This document shows positions 1-7,882 of a stretch of 64,000 bases of DNA, piece after piece (position 1 is the stretch's first letter; every line of letters starts with the position of its first letter). Below the pieces are notes generated by a model. The model was not told where the DNA came from. It did no database searches and saw only the letters and a list, made by a program, of their open reading frames with translations. Location: positions 1 to 64,000 of the forward strand of contig CAZUCC010000014.1 in NCBI GenBank assembly GCA_964619065.1, read 5' to 3'. This stretch comes from JANXUC01 sp964619065. Its GTDB lineage: Bacteria; Acidobacteriota; Terriglobia; Terriglobales; Acidobacteriaceae. The position numbers and the translations under genes were made by a program.

Positions 1-240
1 CTCAATTGTAACAAACAGGGAGCAGTCACTTAGGCGGTAGTTACCGATGATGACGCCGGCTTCGCGGAGCGCAAGAATTTCAGCGTGGGCAGTGGGGTCG
101 TGGTCGAGGATGCTGCGGTTGTAGTCACGGGCAATGATCTTGTTGTCGCAGACGACGATAGCGCCAATGGGAACTTCGCCCGCTTGGAGAGCACGCTGGG
201 CGGAACGCAGCGCTTCTTCCATGTAGAGTTCGTCGGTCAC
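1..240 (-). CDS. tadA: tRNA adenosine(34) deaminase TadA, 5' part only
   Basis: The N-terminal 80 codons of a zinc-dependent deaminase; the gene runs off the left edge of the window. TadA converts A34 of tRNA-Arg(ACG) to inosine so that one tRNA reads CGU, CGC and CGA. Seen here: GEVPIGAIVV near residue 21, then DPTAHAEILALREAG, which carries the zinc-ligand His and the catalytic Glu of the HAE motif, then the GNYRL element typical of TadA rather than of cytidine deaminases. The PCxxC zinc motif lies beyond the edge. The GTG at 240 is 3 nt after the aguA stop; an in-frame ATG at 222 is the alternative. It is last in the aguB-aguA-tadA run. Its substrate tRNA-Arg(ACG) is encoded at 33656-33732. 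Confidence 0.9.
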   Translation of the reverse strand, partial: MTDELYMEEALRSAQRALQAGEVPIGAIVVCDNKIIARDYNRSILDHDPTAHAEILALREAGVIIGNYRLSDCSLFVTIE

Positions 241-243
241 GAT

Positions 244-1314
244 TTATGTCTCAGGTTGCTGCTGGGTCATGCAGTGCATGGCGCCGAAGCCCCAAATGAA
301 GTCGCCGCTGTAAATGGGGACGACCTCGCGAGAGGGGAAGATCTCGGCGAGAGTGTTGAGGGCGATGCGGTCGTTGGGATCGTTGAACACCGGAGCGAGA
401 ACGATTCCGTTCGCGATGTAGAAATTGGCGTAGCTTGCGGGCAGGCGGCGGCCTTCGAAGACCACGGGGCGCGGCATAGGAAGTTCGACAATCTCAAGCT
501 TCTTGCCATTTTGATCGGTGGCGGCACGAAGACGGCGCAGGTTCTCGGCGAGGGGCGCGTGGTTAGCATCGGTAGCGTCGGGTTCCACCATGGTAAGGAT
601 GGTGCCTGGGGCAACAAAGCGGCTGATGTCATCGACATGGCCGTGGGTGTCATCGCCAGCAATACCTTGATTGAGCCAGATGACTTTTCGAACGCCGAAG
701 TAGTCTGCAAACACGCGCTCATAATCCTGGCGCGTGAAACCAGGGTTGCGCTCTTGAACTTTGCTGAGGAGACATTCTTCTGTGGTGAGAAGAGTACCCT
801 GGCCGTTGACGTCAATGGAGCCGCCTTCGAGTATTACTCGATGTTTCTCCCTAACCGGATTAATGACATTTGCTTTGGTGAAACGGGCCATACGAGCACC
901 GAGCTTGGCGTCGTGGCCGTAATTGGGATATTTCGCCCAGGCGTTAAATCGGAAATGCAGGGCATGGAGCTGACGAGCTTCTTGGACACGCTCTTCTTTG
1001 ACAAAGATGCAGCCGGAATACCGGGTCCAAACACGGTTGGTTTTCCAGCGATGCAACCGAGGGTTGGGGGGGACGGCTTCCGCTTTCTCTAGAATTTTCC
1101 GAGCCTTCGCTTCGACGGCGGCGTCCTGAACCACGAGTTCTACATGTTCCTGCCGCGTGAGGTTGCGAATGATTTCGGCATACACCCACGGGATGGGATC
1201 GAATTTTCCCGGCCAATCGCCACGGAAGTGCGGCCATGCCAGCCAGGTAGCGGCGTGTGGCTCCCACTCGGCGGGCATGCAGTACGGTAGCGGTGCGTCA
1301 GGGATGGAGGACAT
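244..1314 (-). CDS. aguA: agmatine deiminase
   Basis: Hydrolyses agmatine to N-carbamoylputrescine and ammonia in the cytoplasm, the second step of arginine-to-putrescine synthesis. The 356-residue product has the family landmarks in order: MPAEWEPHAATWLAWPH at the N-terminus, EGGSIDVNGQGTLL, the HGHVDD signature, and GFGAMHCMTQQQP at the extreme C-terminus with the catalytic Cys nine residues from the end. Length matches the family (about 350-370). I chose the ATG at 1314. A TTG at 1350, overlapping the aguB stop, would add 12 residues and allow translational coupling. It lies directly downstream of aguB, and pdaD at 4107-4664 would supply agmatine. Confidence 0.95.
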   Translation of the reverse strand: MSSIPDAPLPYCMPAEWEPHAATWLAWPHFRGDWPGKFDPIPWVYAEIIRNLTRQEHVELVVQDAAVEAKARKILEKAEAVPPNPRLHRWKTNRVWTRYSGCIFVKEERVQEARQLHALHFRFNAWAKYPNYGHDAKLGARMARFTKANVINPVREKHRVILEGGSIDVNGQGTLLTTEECLLSKVQERNPGFTRQDYERVFADYFGVRKVIWLNQGIAGDDTHGHVDDISRFVAPGTILTMVEPDATDANHAPLAENLRRLRAATDQNGKKLEIVELPMPRPVVFEGRRLPASYANFYIANGIVLAPVFNDPNDRIALNTLAEIFPSREVVPIYSGDFIWGFGAMHCMTQQQPET

Positions 1315-1346
1315 GGGTGCAATGCTTTGCTTCAATTTTCTCTGAC

Positions 1347-2249
1347 TCAATCAATGAGCCGGCTGGTCATTTGCCCGTAGGTGTCGATGCGGCGGTCGCG
1401 CAGGAAGGGCCAATTGCGACGGACATCTTCGATCCGCGCCAGATCGATTTCACCGATCAGGATTTCCTCACGGTCGTGCGAAGCTTCTGCGATGACGACG
1501 CCGAAAGGGTCGCAGAGGAACGAGCCTCCCCAGAATTCGAGTCCCGCCCCGGGAGCAGCCTGTCCGCGAATGTTGCCATTCTCCTGGCCCACACGGTTCA
1601 CGACAGCCACATACACCCCGTTAGCGATGGCGTGAGCACGCTGGATGGTGCGCCAAGCGTCGTGTTGCGCCTTGCCAAACTCGGCTTTCTCAGCGGGGTG
1701 CCAGCCGATAGCAGTCGGATAGAATAATACATTCGCACCCTGCAGCGCGGTGAGGCGCGCACCTTCGGGGTACCACTGATCCCAGCAAACCAGCGTTCCG
1801 ACGCGGCCCGGTTGCGTGTCATAGGCCTGATACCCGAGATCGCCCGGCGTGAAGTAATACTTTTCGTAATAGAGCGGGTCGTCGGGAATATGCATCTTGC
1901 GATATTTTCCGAGAAGAGCGCCATTGGCGTCGAGAATGGCTGCAGTGTTGTGATAAACCCCGGGAGCGCGCTTTTCGAAAAGGGAAGCGATAAGCGCGAC
2001 TTTGAGCTCGCGAGCCACCGCGCTAAGACGTTCGGTCGCAGGGCCCGGGATCGGTTCAGCAAGGTCGAACAGGGCAGCGTCTTCGCGCTGGCAGAAATAT
2101 TGGGTCTGAAACAGCTCCGGGAGGCAAATGATCTGCGCGCCTTGTACCGCCGCCGCCCGGACATGTGCGATGGCGCGTTCCATATTTTCTTCAGGATCAG
2201 GCGTGCAAGACATCTGCACTAACCCAACACGGAACTTTTGTGGCGGCAA
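1347..2249 (-). CDS. aguB: N-carbamoylputrescine amidohydrolase
   Basis: A nitrilase-superfamily amidase that splits N-carbamoylputrescine into putrescine, CO2 and ammonia. The 300-residue product carries the catalytic triad as Glu45 (LPELF), Lys118 (KYRKMHIPDD) and Cys155 (LVCWDQWYPE), and shows the typical plant/Pseudomonas AguB segment GANVLFYPTAIG. It is the first gene of the run aguB-aguA-tadA and ends at the possible TTG start of aguA. The 270-bp gap to the divergent AraC gene should hold its promoter. Confidence 0.95.
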   Translation of the reverse strand: MPPQKFRVGLVQMSCTPDPEENMERAIAHVRAAAVQGAQIICLPELFQTQYFCQREDAALFDLAEPIPGPATERLSAVARELKVALIASLFEKRAPGVYHNTAAILDANGALLGKYRKMHIPDDPLYYEKYYFTPGDLGYQAYDTQPGRVGTLVCWDQWYPEGARLTALQGANVLFYPTAIGWHPAEKAEFGKAQHDAWRTIQRAHAIANGVYVAVVNRVGQENGNIRGQAAPGAGLEFWGGSFLCDPFGVVIAEASHDREEILIGEIDLARIEDVRRNWPFLRDRRIDTYGQMTSRLID

Positions 2250-2519
2250 GAGTGGAACCTCCAGAGCGTTCGCCGGGAATTTCCCGGCAGCAGCAGGCTA
2301 GGATACCAAATCAATAGGTTCGGAGATGGCAGCGCGAGTATCTGGGTGCACATAAATACAATCACAATGAGGTTTTTTGATCGGCCTCTCAGACCGCACA
2401 CCTTGCTGAAGTGCCATAGTTTTCATATTGACACACGTTGGGAAAGGGAACAGACTTAGACGCAATAGGCATATCAGCCTATCCCCCCGTTAACCAGTGT
2501 TTTTCTTTGAGAGGTTGAC

Positions 2520-3350
2520 ATGGGGACTCACCAAGTTCAGTTAGGCTCCGCTGATTATCTGGGCGTGGCAATCAAAGAAAACGGTCTGGCCGGGATACGG
2601 TTGATGGAGAACGTCTACGCGCCGGAGCGGCATATGCCGCGTCATGCGCATGAAAATGCGTCCCTCTCGTTTCTCTTACAGGGGTACTGCGATGACACGC
2701 TAGAACGGAAACAGCGCTATTGCCGCCCCTCGACTTTGATTTTTCATCCGGCGGGAGAAAGCCACTCCAGCCACTACCACCGCGCGGGTGGACGCCTTCT
2801 CGTGGTAGATTTTTCACCGGAATGGGCGCGCCGTATTCGCGAGCGCTCCGCTGTGCTGGAGACACCCGCTGTGGTAGGCCGGGGCCCCATGTCGCTTCTG
2901 GCCTGGCAACTGTATAAGGAATTTCGCACATGCGACGAAGTTTCGAGTCTGGCCATCGAGGGGCTCCTTCTGGAAATTCTGGCTGCAGCCGCGCGGTCCG
3001 AAGCGAAGCGGCACGGCGGAGCGATTCCGGTCTGGGTGGAAAAGGCGCGTGAGCTGATTCGCGAAAGTTTTGCTGAACGGTTTACCGTCGAAGGGATAGC
3101 ATGCGAAGTGGGTCGGCACCCGGTGCATCTCGCCCGCTCGTTTCGTAAGTACTGTGGTCTGACATTAGGTGAGTTTCAACGTCAGGTTCGCGTGGAATTC
3201 GCTATGCGGCAACTGGCCCACACAAAATCGCCCCTCAGCGAAATTGCCCTGGCAGCGGGATTCTCCGACCAAAGCCATTTCTGCAATACCTTCAAGCGCT
3301 ATTCCGGGATGAACCCGGCGCAGTTCCGGGCTACCACCCAGACGCGGTAA
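2520..3350 (+). CDS. AraC-family transcriptional regulator
   Basis: 276 residues. The N-terminal part (about 25-110) looks like a cupin sensor domain (MPRHAHENASLSFLLQGY, then a second barrel segment). The C-terminal 100 residues hold two helix-turn-helix units, including the family signature around LSEIALAAGFSDQSHFCNTF and GMNPAQFR. GAGAGG precedes the ATG. It is divergent from aguB; whether it controls the polyamine genes is a guess from position only. The effector cannot be told from sequence. Confidence 0.9.
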   Translation: MGTHQVQLGSADYLGVAIKENGLAGIRLMENVYAPERHMPRHAHENASLSFLLQGYCDDTLERKQRYCRPSTLIFHPAGESHSSHYHRAGGRLLVVDFSPEWARRIRERSAVLETPAVVGRGPMSLLAWQLYKEFRTCDEVSSLAIEGLLLEILAAAARSEAKRHGGAIPVWVEKARELIRESFAERFTVEGIACEVGRHPVHLARSFRKYCGLTLGEFQRQVRVEFAMRQLAHTKSPLSEIALAAGFSDQSHFCNTFKRYSGMNPAQFRATTQTR

Positions 3351-3519
3351 AGATCAATATTCCCGGCCCACGCTAATAGCGTACAAAAACGCTTTTCTCT
3401 TCCAAGACAATTGCAGCCCAAAGAGCTGAAATATAGCCATGAGGCTGTCGAAACGAAACGAATGCGTGCGGTGATCGTTTGCACTTGCAACGAATGCAAA
3501 CAGAATCAGGAGAATTTCT

Positions 3520-4044
3520 ATGCTGGCAAAACCACTACAAAAAATAATTATCGTGTTCGCCGCTGTGCTCGGCCTTTTAGCGTGCCCCAAGAAAACTCCA
3601 GTACCTATTCCTACTCCACCTGTGACTGTACAGGGCGGTGGCCCACGATTAGTTGAAGGAGAGTGTGAGACAATCTTCAATAACTGGAACAACCTTGGGG
3701 TGGCTAATAACGGCGCTTCCCCAACGTTCACTCTTCAGCCCACCGATCCCAACATCCTCTGCTACATCGATGACTATCACTGGAACAATGGAGCGGGTGC
3801 CGCTCCCGGGACGATTGATTTAAAGGACGCAGCCGGGGTGCCGCTTGGCCCTTGGGCGGCGGTAGGGACTCCCGGCCAGGGAGGAGTAAAGGACGCTAAT
3901 TGGAGAGCTACCCCGCCTGTAGCTGTCGCGTTGAAGCCAAACGTCAAGTACACCGTCGTTGATTCGAATCCAGCTACATGGTCACAGAACCAGCAATCCG
4001 GAGGGTTGGGCTTTTCCAGAGTTTGGGTTCGACCGGGATCTTAG
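3520..4044 (+). CDS. small predicted lipoprotein, unknown function
   Basis: 174 residues. It starts with a lysine-bearing signal peptide and a lipobox ending LGLLAC, so the mature N-terminus would be Cys22 followed by a proline-rich linker (PKKTPVPIPTPP). The rest is rich in Asn, Trp and Gly with two Cys, which suggests a small beta-rich extracytoplasmic domain. AGGAG lies 9 nt before the ATG. I do not recognise a family. It stands alone between araC and the convergent pdaD. Confidence 0.7.
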   Translation: MLAKPLQKIIIVFAAVLGLLACPKKTPVPIPTPPVTVQGGGPRLVEGECETIFNNWNNLGVANNGASPTFTLQPTDPNILCYIDDYHWNNGAGAAPGTIDLKDAAGVPLGPWAAVGTPGQGGVKDANWRATPPVAVALKPNVKYTVVDSNPATWSQNQQSGGLGFSRVWVRPGS

Positions 4045-4106
4045 CAGTGAAGTTGAGTTGTGGGGAGGATGGAACCTAGCCACCTCCCTAAACTTCTTAA
4101 GGGATA

Positions 4107-4664
4107 CTATTCGAAAATCAGGATCGCCGCACCAATCACCGTAGTCCACAACCCGCGCTTATCACCCACAGCGGATTGGGTTACGTTCGCGGTGCGCACG
4201 ATCTTGTTCGACAGCCGGTAAATCTGTTTCTTCTCATCCCACGAGCGGTCGGGGTCAAACTCGACATTGAGCGTGGTGGCAAGCATTTCGGCTGCCAGCT
4301 CTTCGGCATATTCGCCAGCGGCGTCTTCGGTTTCGCCGAAGGAGTGGTGTTCGCTGAGGTAGCCGTAGGTATTGTGGTCGGCGGGGATGGCCACGCCGAT
4401 ACTCGAAGCCAGCAGGCGGTGCGGCTCGCGGGTGGAGTTTTCGGCGATCACGGCGAACACGACTTCCCCGGGACTGAGGTATTTGAGGCCTTGGGAGCGC
4501 GTCAGCATCTTGCAGTTGGGCGGGAAGATGGATGAGACGCGGACTAGATTCTGTGCGGCGATGCCGGCATCGCGCAACGCGAGTTCGAACGAAGTGAGAC
4601 GTTCTTTGTGTTTCCCGACGCCCTTTGTAAAGAACATGCGCTTCGGGATCATGTTTTTGCCCAA
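4107..4664 (-). CDS. pdaD: pyruvoyl-dependent arginine decarboxylase
   Basis: Decarboxylates arginine to agmatine. The proenzyme cleaves itself in the motif RVSSIFPPNC to give a beta chain and an alpha chain whose new N-terminal Ser becomes the pyruvoyl group. Here the two serines are residues 44 and 45 from the TTG start. Later segments (FAVIAENSTREP, SIGVAIP, YGYLSEHHSFGE) match the archaeal and bacterial PvlArgDC family, about 160-190 residues long. Start: GGAGG sits 11 nt before a TTG at 4664 but 23 nt before the first ATG at 4652, so TTG is preferred. With aguA and aguB it completes arginine to putrescine; the genes are close but not in one operon. Confidence 0.93.
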   Translation of the reverse strand: MGKNMIPKRMFFTKGVGKHKERLTSFELALRDAGIAAQNLVRVSSIFPPNCKMLTRSQGLKYLSPGEVVFAVIAENSTREPHRLLASSIGVAIPADHNTYGYLSEHHSFGETEDAAGEYAEELAAEMLATTLNVEFDPDRSWDEKKQIYRLSNKIVRTANVTQSAVGDKRGLWTTVIGAAILIFE

Positions 4665-4860
4665 GTCTGTAGGTTCCTCCAAAAATGTAAAAGTGAGCGT
4701 TGAATGTAACACATTGGAATGTGAACAATGCGTGAAAAATGCGGCCGGAACGAAATTTTATGGGCGGCAGAAAATCCGGAGAGTGGCGATGCCCGGTGGA
4801 GAGATACGGGCAGATAAAGACAAGGCGGCGCTGCGATAGACCCGCCAGATTTATAAAGTA

Positions 4861-4890
4861 AAAGCGGGAGCCTGGGCTCCCGCTTCTTTT
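4861..4890. terminator. bidirectional intrinsic terminator
   Basis: A 10-bp perfect stem AAGCGGGAGC / GCTCCCGCTT (4862-4871 with 4876-4885) with a 4-nt loop, followed by TCTTTT on the + strand. On the - strand the hairpin is followed by TTTTA, directly behind the gene that ends at 4913. Confidence 0.8.
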
Positions 4891-4912
4891 ACAAGAGAAC
4901 TACGCCTAGGAA

Positions 4913-5248
4913 CTAGGCAGCTGCTTTTACGGACGAGACCTTCACTTTGTCCCCGTCCACGGTGCCCTTAACGGTGGCCTTCTGGCCAGCCAGCTTATCG
5001 AGGTCCGCGTCGCCGCCATCGAGGGTGTAAACCTTCTCTCCAACGACGAGGGCGTATTTCGATCCCTTCTTGACGCAGCCACGAGTGCAGGTAGCGGCAT
5101 CTCCCGAATGCTTGGCGCCACACATGGCGTCGGAAACCGTTCCGGTCAGGGACTGCTCCTTGTCCGCAGCCAGAGCTGGCAGGGCGAGGGTGAGAACGAA
5201 TACGAGAATGGTGGCAACTGAGGCTAGGGCTTGCAAACGAGACTTCAT
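4913..5248 (-). CDS. small secreted protein, unknown function
   Basis: 111 residues with a clear Sec signal peptide (cleavage near LALPALAA, about residue 27). The mature part has four Cys in the stretch SDAMCGAKHSGDAATC to RGCVKKG, followed by a short beta-rich domain (YALVVGEKVYTLDG, ATVKGTVDGDKVKVSSV). Proteins of this layout are common in Acidobacteria and resemble an OB-like secreted domain; I cannot name the family with certainty. AAGGAG precedes the ATG. It has its own terminator at 4861-4890. Confidence 0.8.
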   Translation of the reverse strand: MKSRLQALASVATILVFVLTLALPALAADKEQSLTGTVSDAMCGAKHSGDAATCTRGCVKKGSKYALVVGEKVYTLDGGDADLDKLAGQKATVKGTVDGDKVKVSSVKAAA

Positions 5249-5386
5249 TCGTCGATCTCCTTAAGGGGGTTGTGCACTGCAATCTTGCTTCAAGCTTTCG
5301 GCTCGAAGAGAGCGGCGGCTCTTCAGGGTTTGGAAAGCCCAGTCCCATTGATGCCAGGACCAGAAATAAACTACACCTTTTTGGGG

Positions 5387-6751
5387 TCAATTGGAAGCCG
5401 CAGCATAGCGCAACTCAACATCTACTGTTTTTTCTGCTTCATTGAGATGATTTTGCACCGAGGACCAACGGCCAGGCGGGAGCGTGCGCAGCGCTTCCTT
5501 GAGGAAATCAACCTCGTAGCCGGTATTGAAAGGCTCGCCGGACCGCAGCGACCACTGGTCCCGTAAGCGGGCTGCAGTTTTTGTATCGAGACCATCGATG
5601 GAGAGTTCTCCAAAGCGAAAAACGACGCCTTCCGTAATCTGTGCGGTAAAGCTTGCGGTCTTCGCGTTGGAGTCGAGGTGGGGCTCAAGCTTGTACTTAG
5701 CTTCCAGGTAGCCCCGTGTGCCATAGAGCTTAAGAGCTTGATCGAGGCTTTCCTGCAGTTGAGGTAGGTTGGCGATCTGCCCGGCGAGGACGGTGATGAG
5801 CTTGTCCAGTTCGGCGGCAGGAAACGCGTGGTTGCCCGCCCACTCTACGGAAGCCATACGGAACTGCAGGCCAGGATGAACTGCGAGATGTACATCCACG
5901 GACACGGAGTTGACATCGTCCGTAGGCTCATTCGCGGATTCGTTTTGGGCTGATTCGTTCTTGGCAGCGGGGGGCGCCGTTACCGTGGGGGGCCCGAACT
6001 CGACTTGCAGGTAGCCGTGGCGCAGGTAGACATTGCGAAAATCCAAGCCGGCTACGATTGCGAGTTGGGAGGCACTATATTCTTTGCCCAGCAATTGTTT
6101 CCGCGCTGCGTCTTGCAGGGCGGGGAGTTCCTCAGGAGCCGCGCCCGGGAAATCCATGGAGCGAACGCCAACAAAGATATTCTCGACGTGGTAGATGAAT
6201 GCCTCTAACGGACCATTCTCGGGTGCATAGCGGGAATAGATCACGTGGCCGGGAAGTTGCCGCTCAGAAATGAGCGCCTGCAAGCCATCGGCAACCGAGT
6301 CCGGAAGCGTACCGGAGACGGGAAGCTGGTCGCGGTAGAGCGGAACGCGCTCGCGCAGCTTGGCGCGCAGTTCGTTGTCGGGCCACCAGACAAAGTTGTC
6401 GAAGCGGACGGCGAGGAGCTTGTCGGTTTCCGCGAGCTGAAATTCCGCTTTGACGGTTCCCGCCAGTGTGGAGTAGCTGTATGCCAAATCTGAAAACGCA
6501 CCCGTTTTGCCCAGCACATTGATGGCGTCCTTGAGGTCCTCCTCAGTGATGGCCTGACCGATCGCGAGGCCCGCGACGGAGAGCACTTCCGCTGCGCTGT
6601 AGCGTTTGAGTCCGGTGACACGGACTTCTTGAATCTTGCCCAGGCTTTTGGCGTCTGGTGGGGCAGCCGTTGGAGCCCCCTCTGCCAGCGCGACCAAGAG
6701 TGCAAGAGAGAGCAGAACGGAACAGAAAGAAAAACGGGGAAAAGGGATCAA
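5387..6751 (-). CDS. secreted POTRA-repeat protein without a beta-barrel
   Basis: 454 residues: signal peptide (to about residue 25), then POTRA-like modules near residues 40-110 (IQEVRVTGLKRYSAAEVL), 285-345 (VEWAGNHAFPAAELDKLI) and 365-450 (GELSIDGLDTKTAARLRD). These resemble the periplasmic part of BamA/TamA, but the chain ends where a 16-strand barrel would begin, so it is not BamA. A linker at about 265-285 is rich in Ala, Asn and Glu. The start codon overlaps the stop of the LysR gene by 4 nt, so the two are probably co-translated. A role in outer-membrane protein or lipid handling is an inference. Confidence 0.8.
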   Translation of the reverse strand: MIPFPRFSFCSVLLSLALLVALAEGAPTAAPPDAKSLGKIQEVRVTGLKRYSAAEVLSVAGLAIGQAITEEDLKDAINVLGKTGAFSDLAYSYSTLAGTVKAEFQLAETDKLLAVRFDNFVWWPDNELRAKLRERVPLYRDQLPVSGTLPDSVADGLQALISERQLPGHVIYSRYAPENGPLEAFIYHVENIFVGVRSMDFPGAAPEELPALQDAARKQLLGKEYSASQLAIVAGLDFRNVYLRHGYLQVEFGPPTVTAPPAAKNESAQNESANEPTDDVNSVSVDVHLAVHPGLQFRMASVEWAGNHAFPAAELDKLITVLAGQIANLPQLQESLDQALKLYGTRGYLEAKYKLEPHLDSNAKTASFTAQITEGVVFRFGELSIDGLDTKTAARLRDQWSLRSGEPFNTGYEVDFLKEALRTLPPGRWSSVQNHLNEAEKTVDVELRYAAASN

Positions 6752-7656
6752 AGCTGGCCAGCCCCTACTTCGCCTGTTGATTTATGTTTTACCGCTATAT
6801 CAATGAAAGCAAGGGCCGCCCGGCTCAGTGCTTTGTCCTTTCGGAAGACCAGAGCCAAATCACGGCGGACCTGTGCGTCAGAGAGTGGAACGGCGACCAA
6901 CGTATTGGCGCGGGCATCCTCGGCCACGCTGGAGCGAGCAATAAAGCCAATACCAACGCCCGCCGCCACAAAACGCTTGAGCAGTTCGCTGGAATCGAGC
7001 TCCATGCTGACTTGGGGCTTCAACTTACGTTCGTGGAACAATTCTTCCAGTGCGTCGCGCGTGTGGCCACCTTTGGGAAGAACCAAGGGAAACTGGGCGG
7101 CGTCGCACAGATTGACGGACTTCATCTGGGCCAGCGGATGTGTGGGAGGGGCGATGGCGACAAGCTCATCGCGATGAATGAGAACCACCGTGAGGCGCGC
7201 ATCGGTCACGGGAAGGGAAACAACTCCGAAGTCGGCCGTGTTGTCGGTGACCCATTCCAGGATACGGGCGTAATCGGCGCGTTTGATGGCAACCGAGACA
7301 TCCGGGTATTGACGTTTGAAGCCGGCGAAAACCTCGGGGAGGATATGGAGGCAGGTGCCCTCGTTGGCGCTGACGGTAAGCTCGCCGCGCGGCACGCGCT
7401 CGGTTTCAGCGACGGCCGTGAGCAGGGCACGGCGCGTGGCCAGTGTTTCCTCGCAAAACTTCTGGAAGACCTTGCCCGATGCGAGAAGGGAGACTCTACC
7501 CCCTGAGCGGTCGAAAAGCCTGGCGCCAACCTCTTCCTCGAGAGAGCGGATTTGCGAGGAAATAGCCGGCTGAGTGCGGAAACGTTTCTCCGCCGCGCGT
7601 GAGAAGCTGGCGTGGCGGGCAACTTCGAGGAAGGTCTCGAGCTGGTCAAAGTCCAT
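6748..7656 (-). CDS. LysR-family transcriptional regulator
   Basis: 302 residues from the ATG at 7656. The winged HTH is plain at the N-terminus (MDFDQLETFLEVARHASFSR, AAEKRFRTQPAISSQI, LEEEVGARLFDR), followed by a LysR substrate-binding domain of the usual length. The open frame could start earlier at 7713, but family alignment favours MDFDQLETF. It is divergent from glnA across about 225 bp and overlaps the POTRA gene downstream by 4 nt. Its ligand is unknown. Confidence 0.9.
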   Translation of the reverse strand: MDFDQLETFLEVARHASFSRAAEKRFRTQPAISSQIRSLEEEVGARLFDRSGGRVSLLASGKVFQKFCEETLATRRALLTAVAETERVPRGELTVSANEGTCLHILPEVFAGFKRQYPDVSVAIKRADYARILEWVTDNTADFGVVSLPVTDARLTVVLIHRDELVAIAPPTHPLAQMKSVNLCDAAQFPLVLPKGGHTRDALEELFHERKLKPQVSMELDSSELLKRFVAAGVGIGFIARSSVAEDARANTLVAVPLSDAQVRRDLALVFRKDKALSRAALAFIDIAVKHKSTGEVGAGQL

Positions 7657-7835
7657 AAGGGCCGCAGCCGTTGCCAGTGTCAGTATTCCATAACCCGGCG
7701 CTGTGTGGGCCATTCAATTTCAAATGTACCGGTTTCGCATAAGGCACGGTTATCATCCCTATAAACAGAAGCAACTTCCTATTCGCGTTGCAGGCCGATA
7801 TCCTGCTAAGTCGCGGGTGTGTCGCAATTTGTTCG

Positions 7836-7847
7836 GCAATTAATTGC
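7836..7847. promoter_or_regulatory. palindrome upstream of glnA
   Basis: A perfect 12-bp palindrome GCAATTAATTGC lies 35 nt before the glnA ATG, in the lysR-glnA intergenic region. It could be a regulator site, but nothing in the sequence says for which protein. Confidence 0.3.
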
Positions 7848-7882
7848 GCCAATTCATCGTGGCAGCTTATAAGGAGCGTTGG

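Noticed and set aside
85..1092. 335-codon open frame on the + strand
   Set aside because: It lies wholly antisense to aguA and tadA, which have clear family motifs, and it matches nothing.
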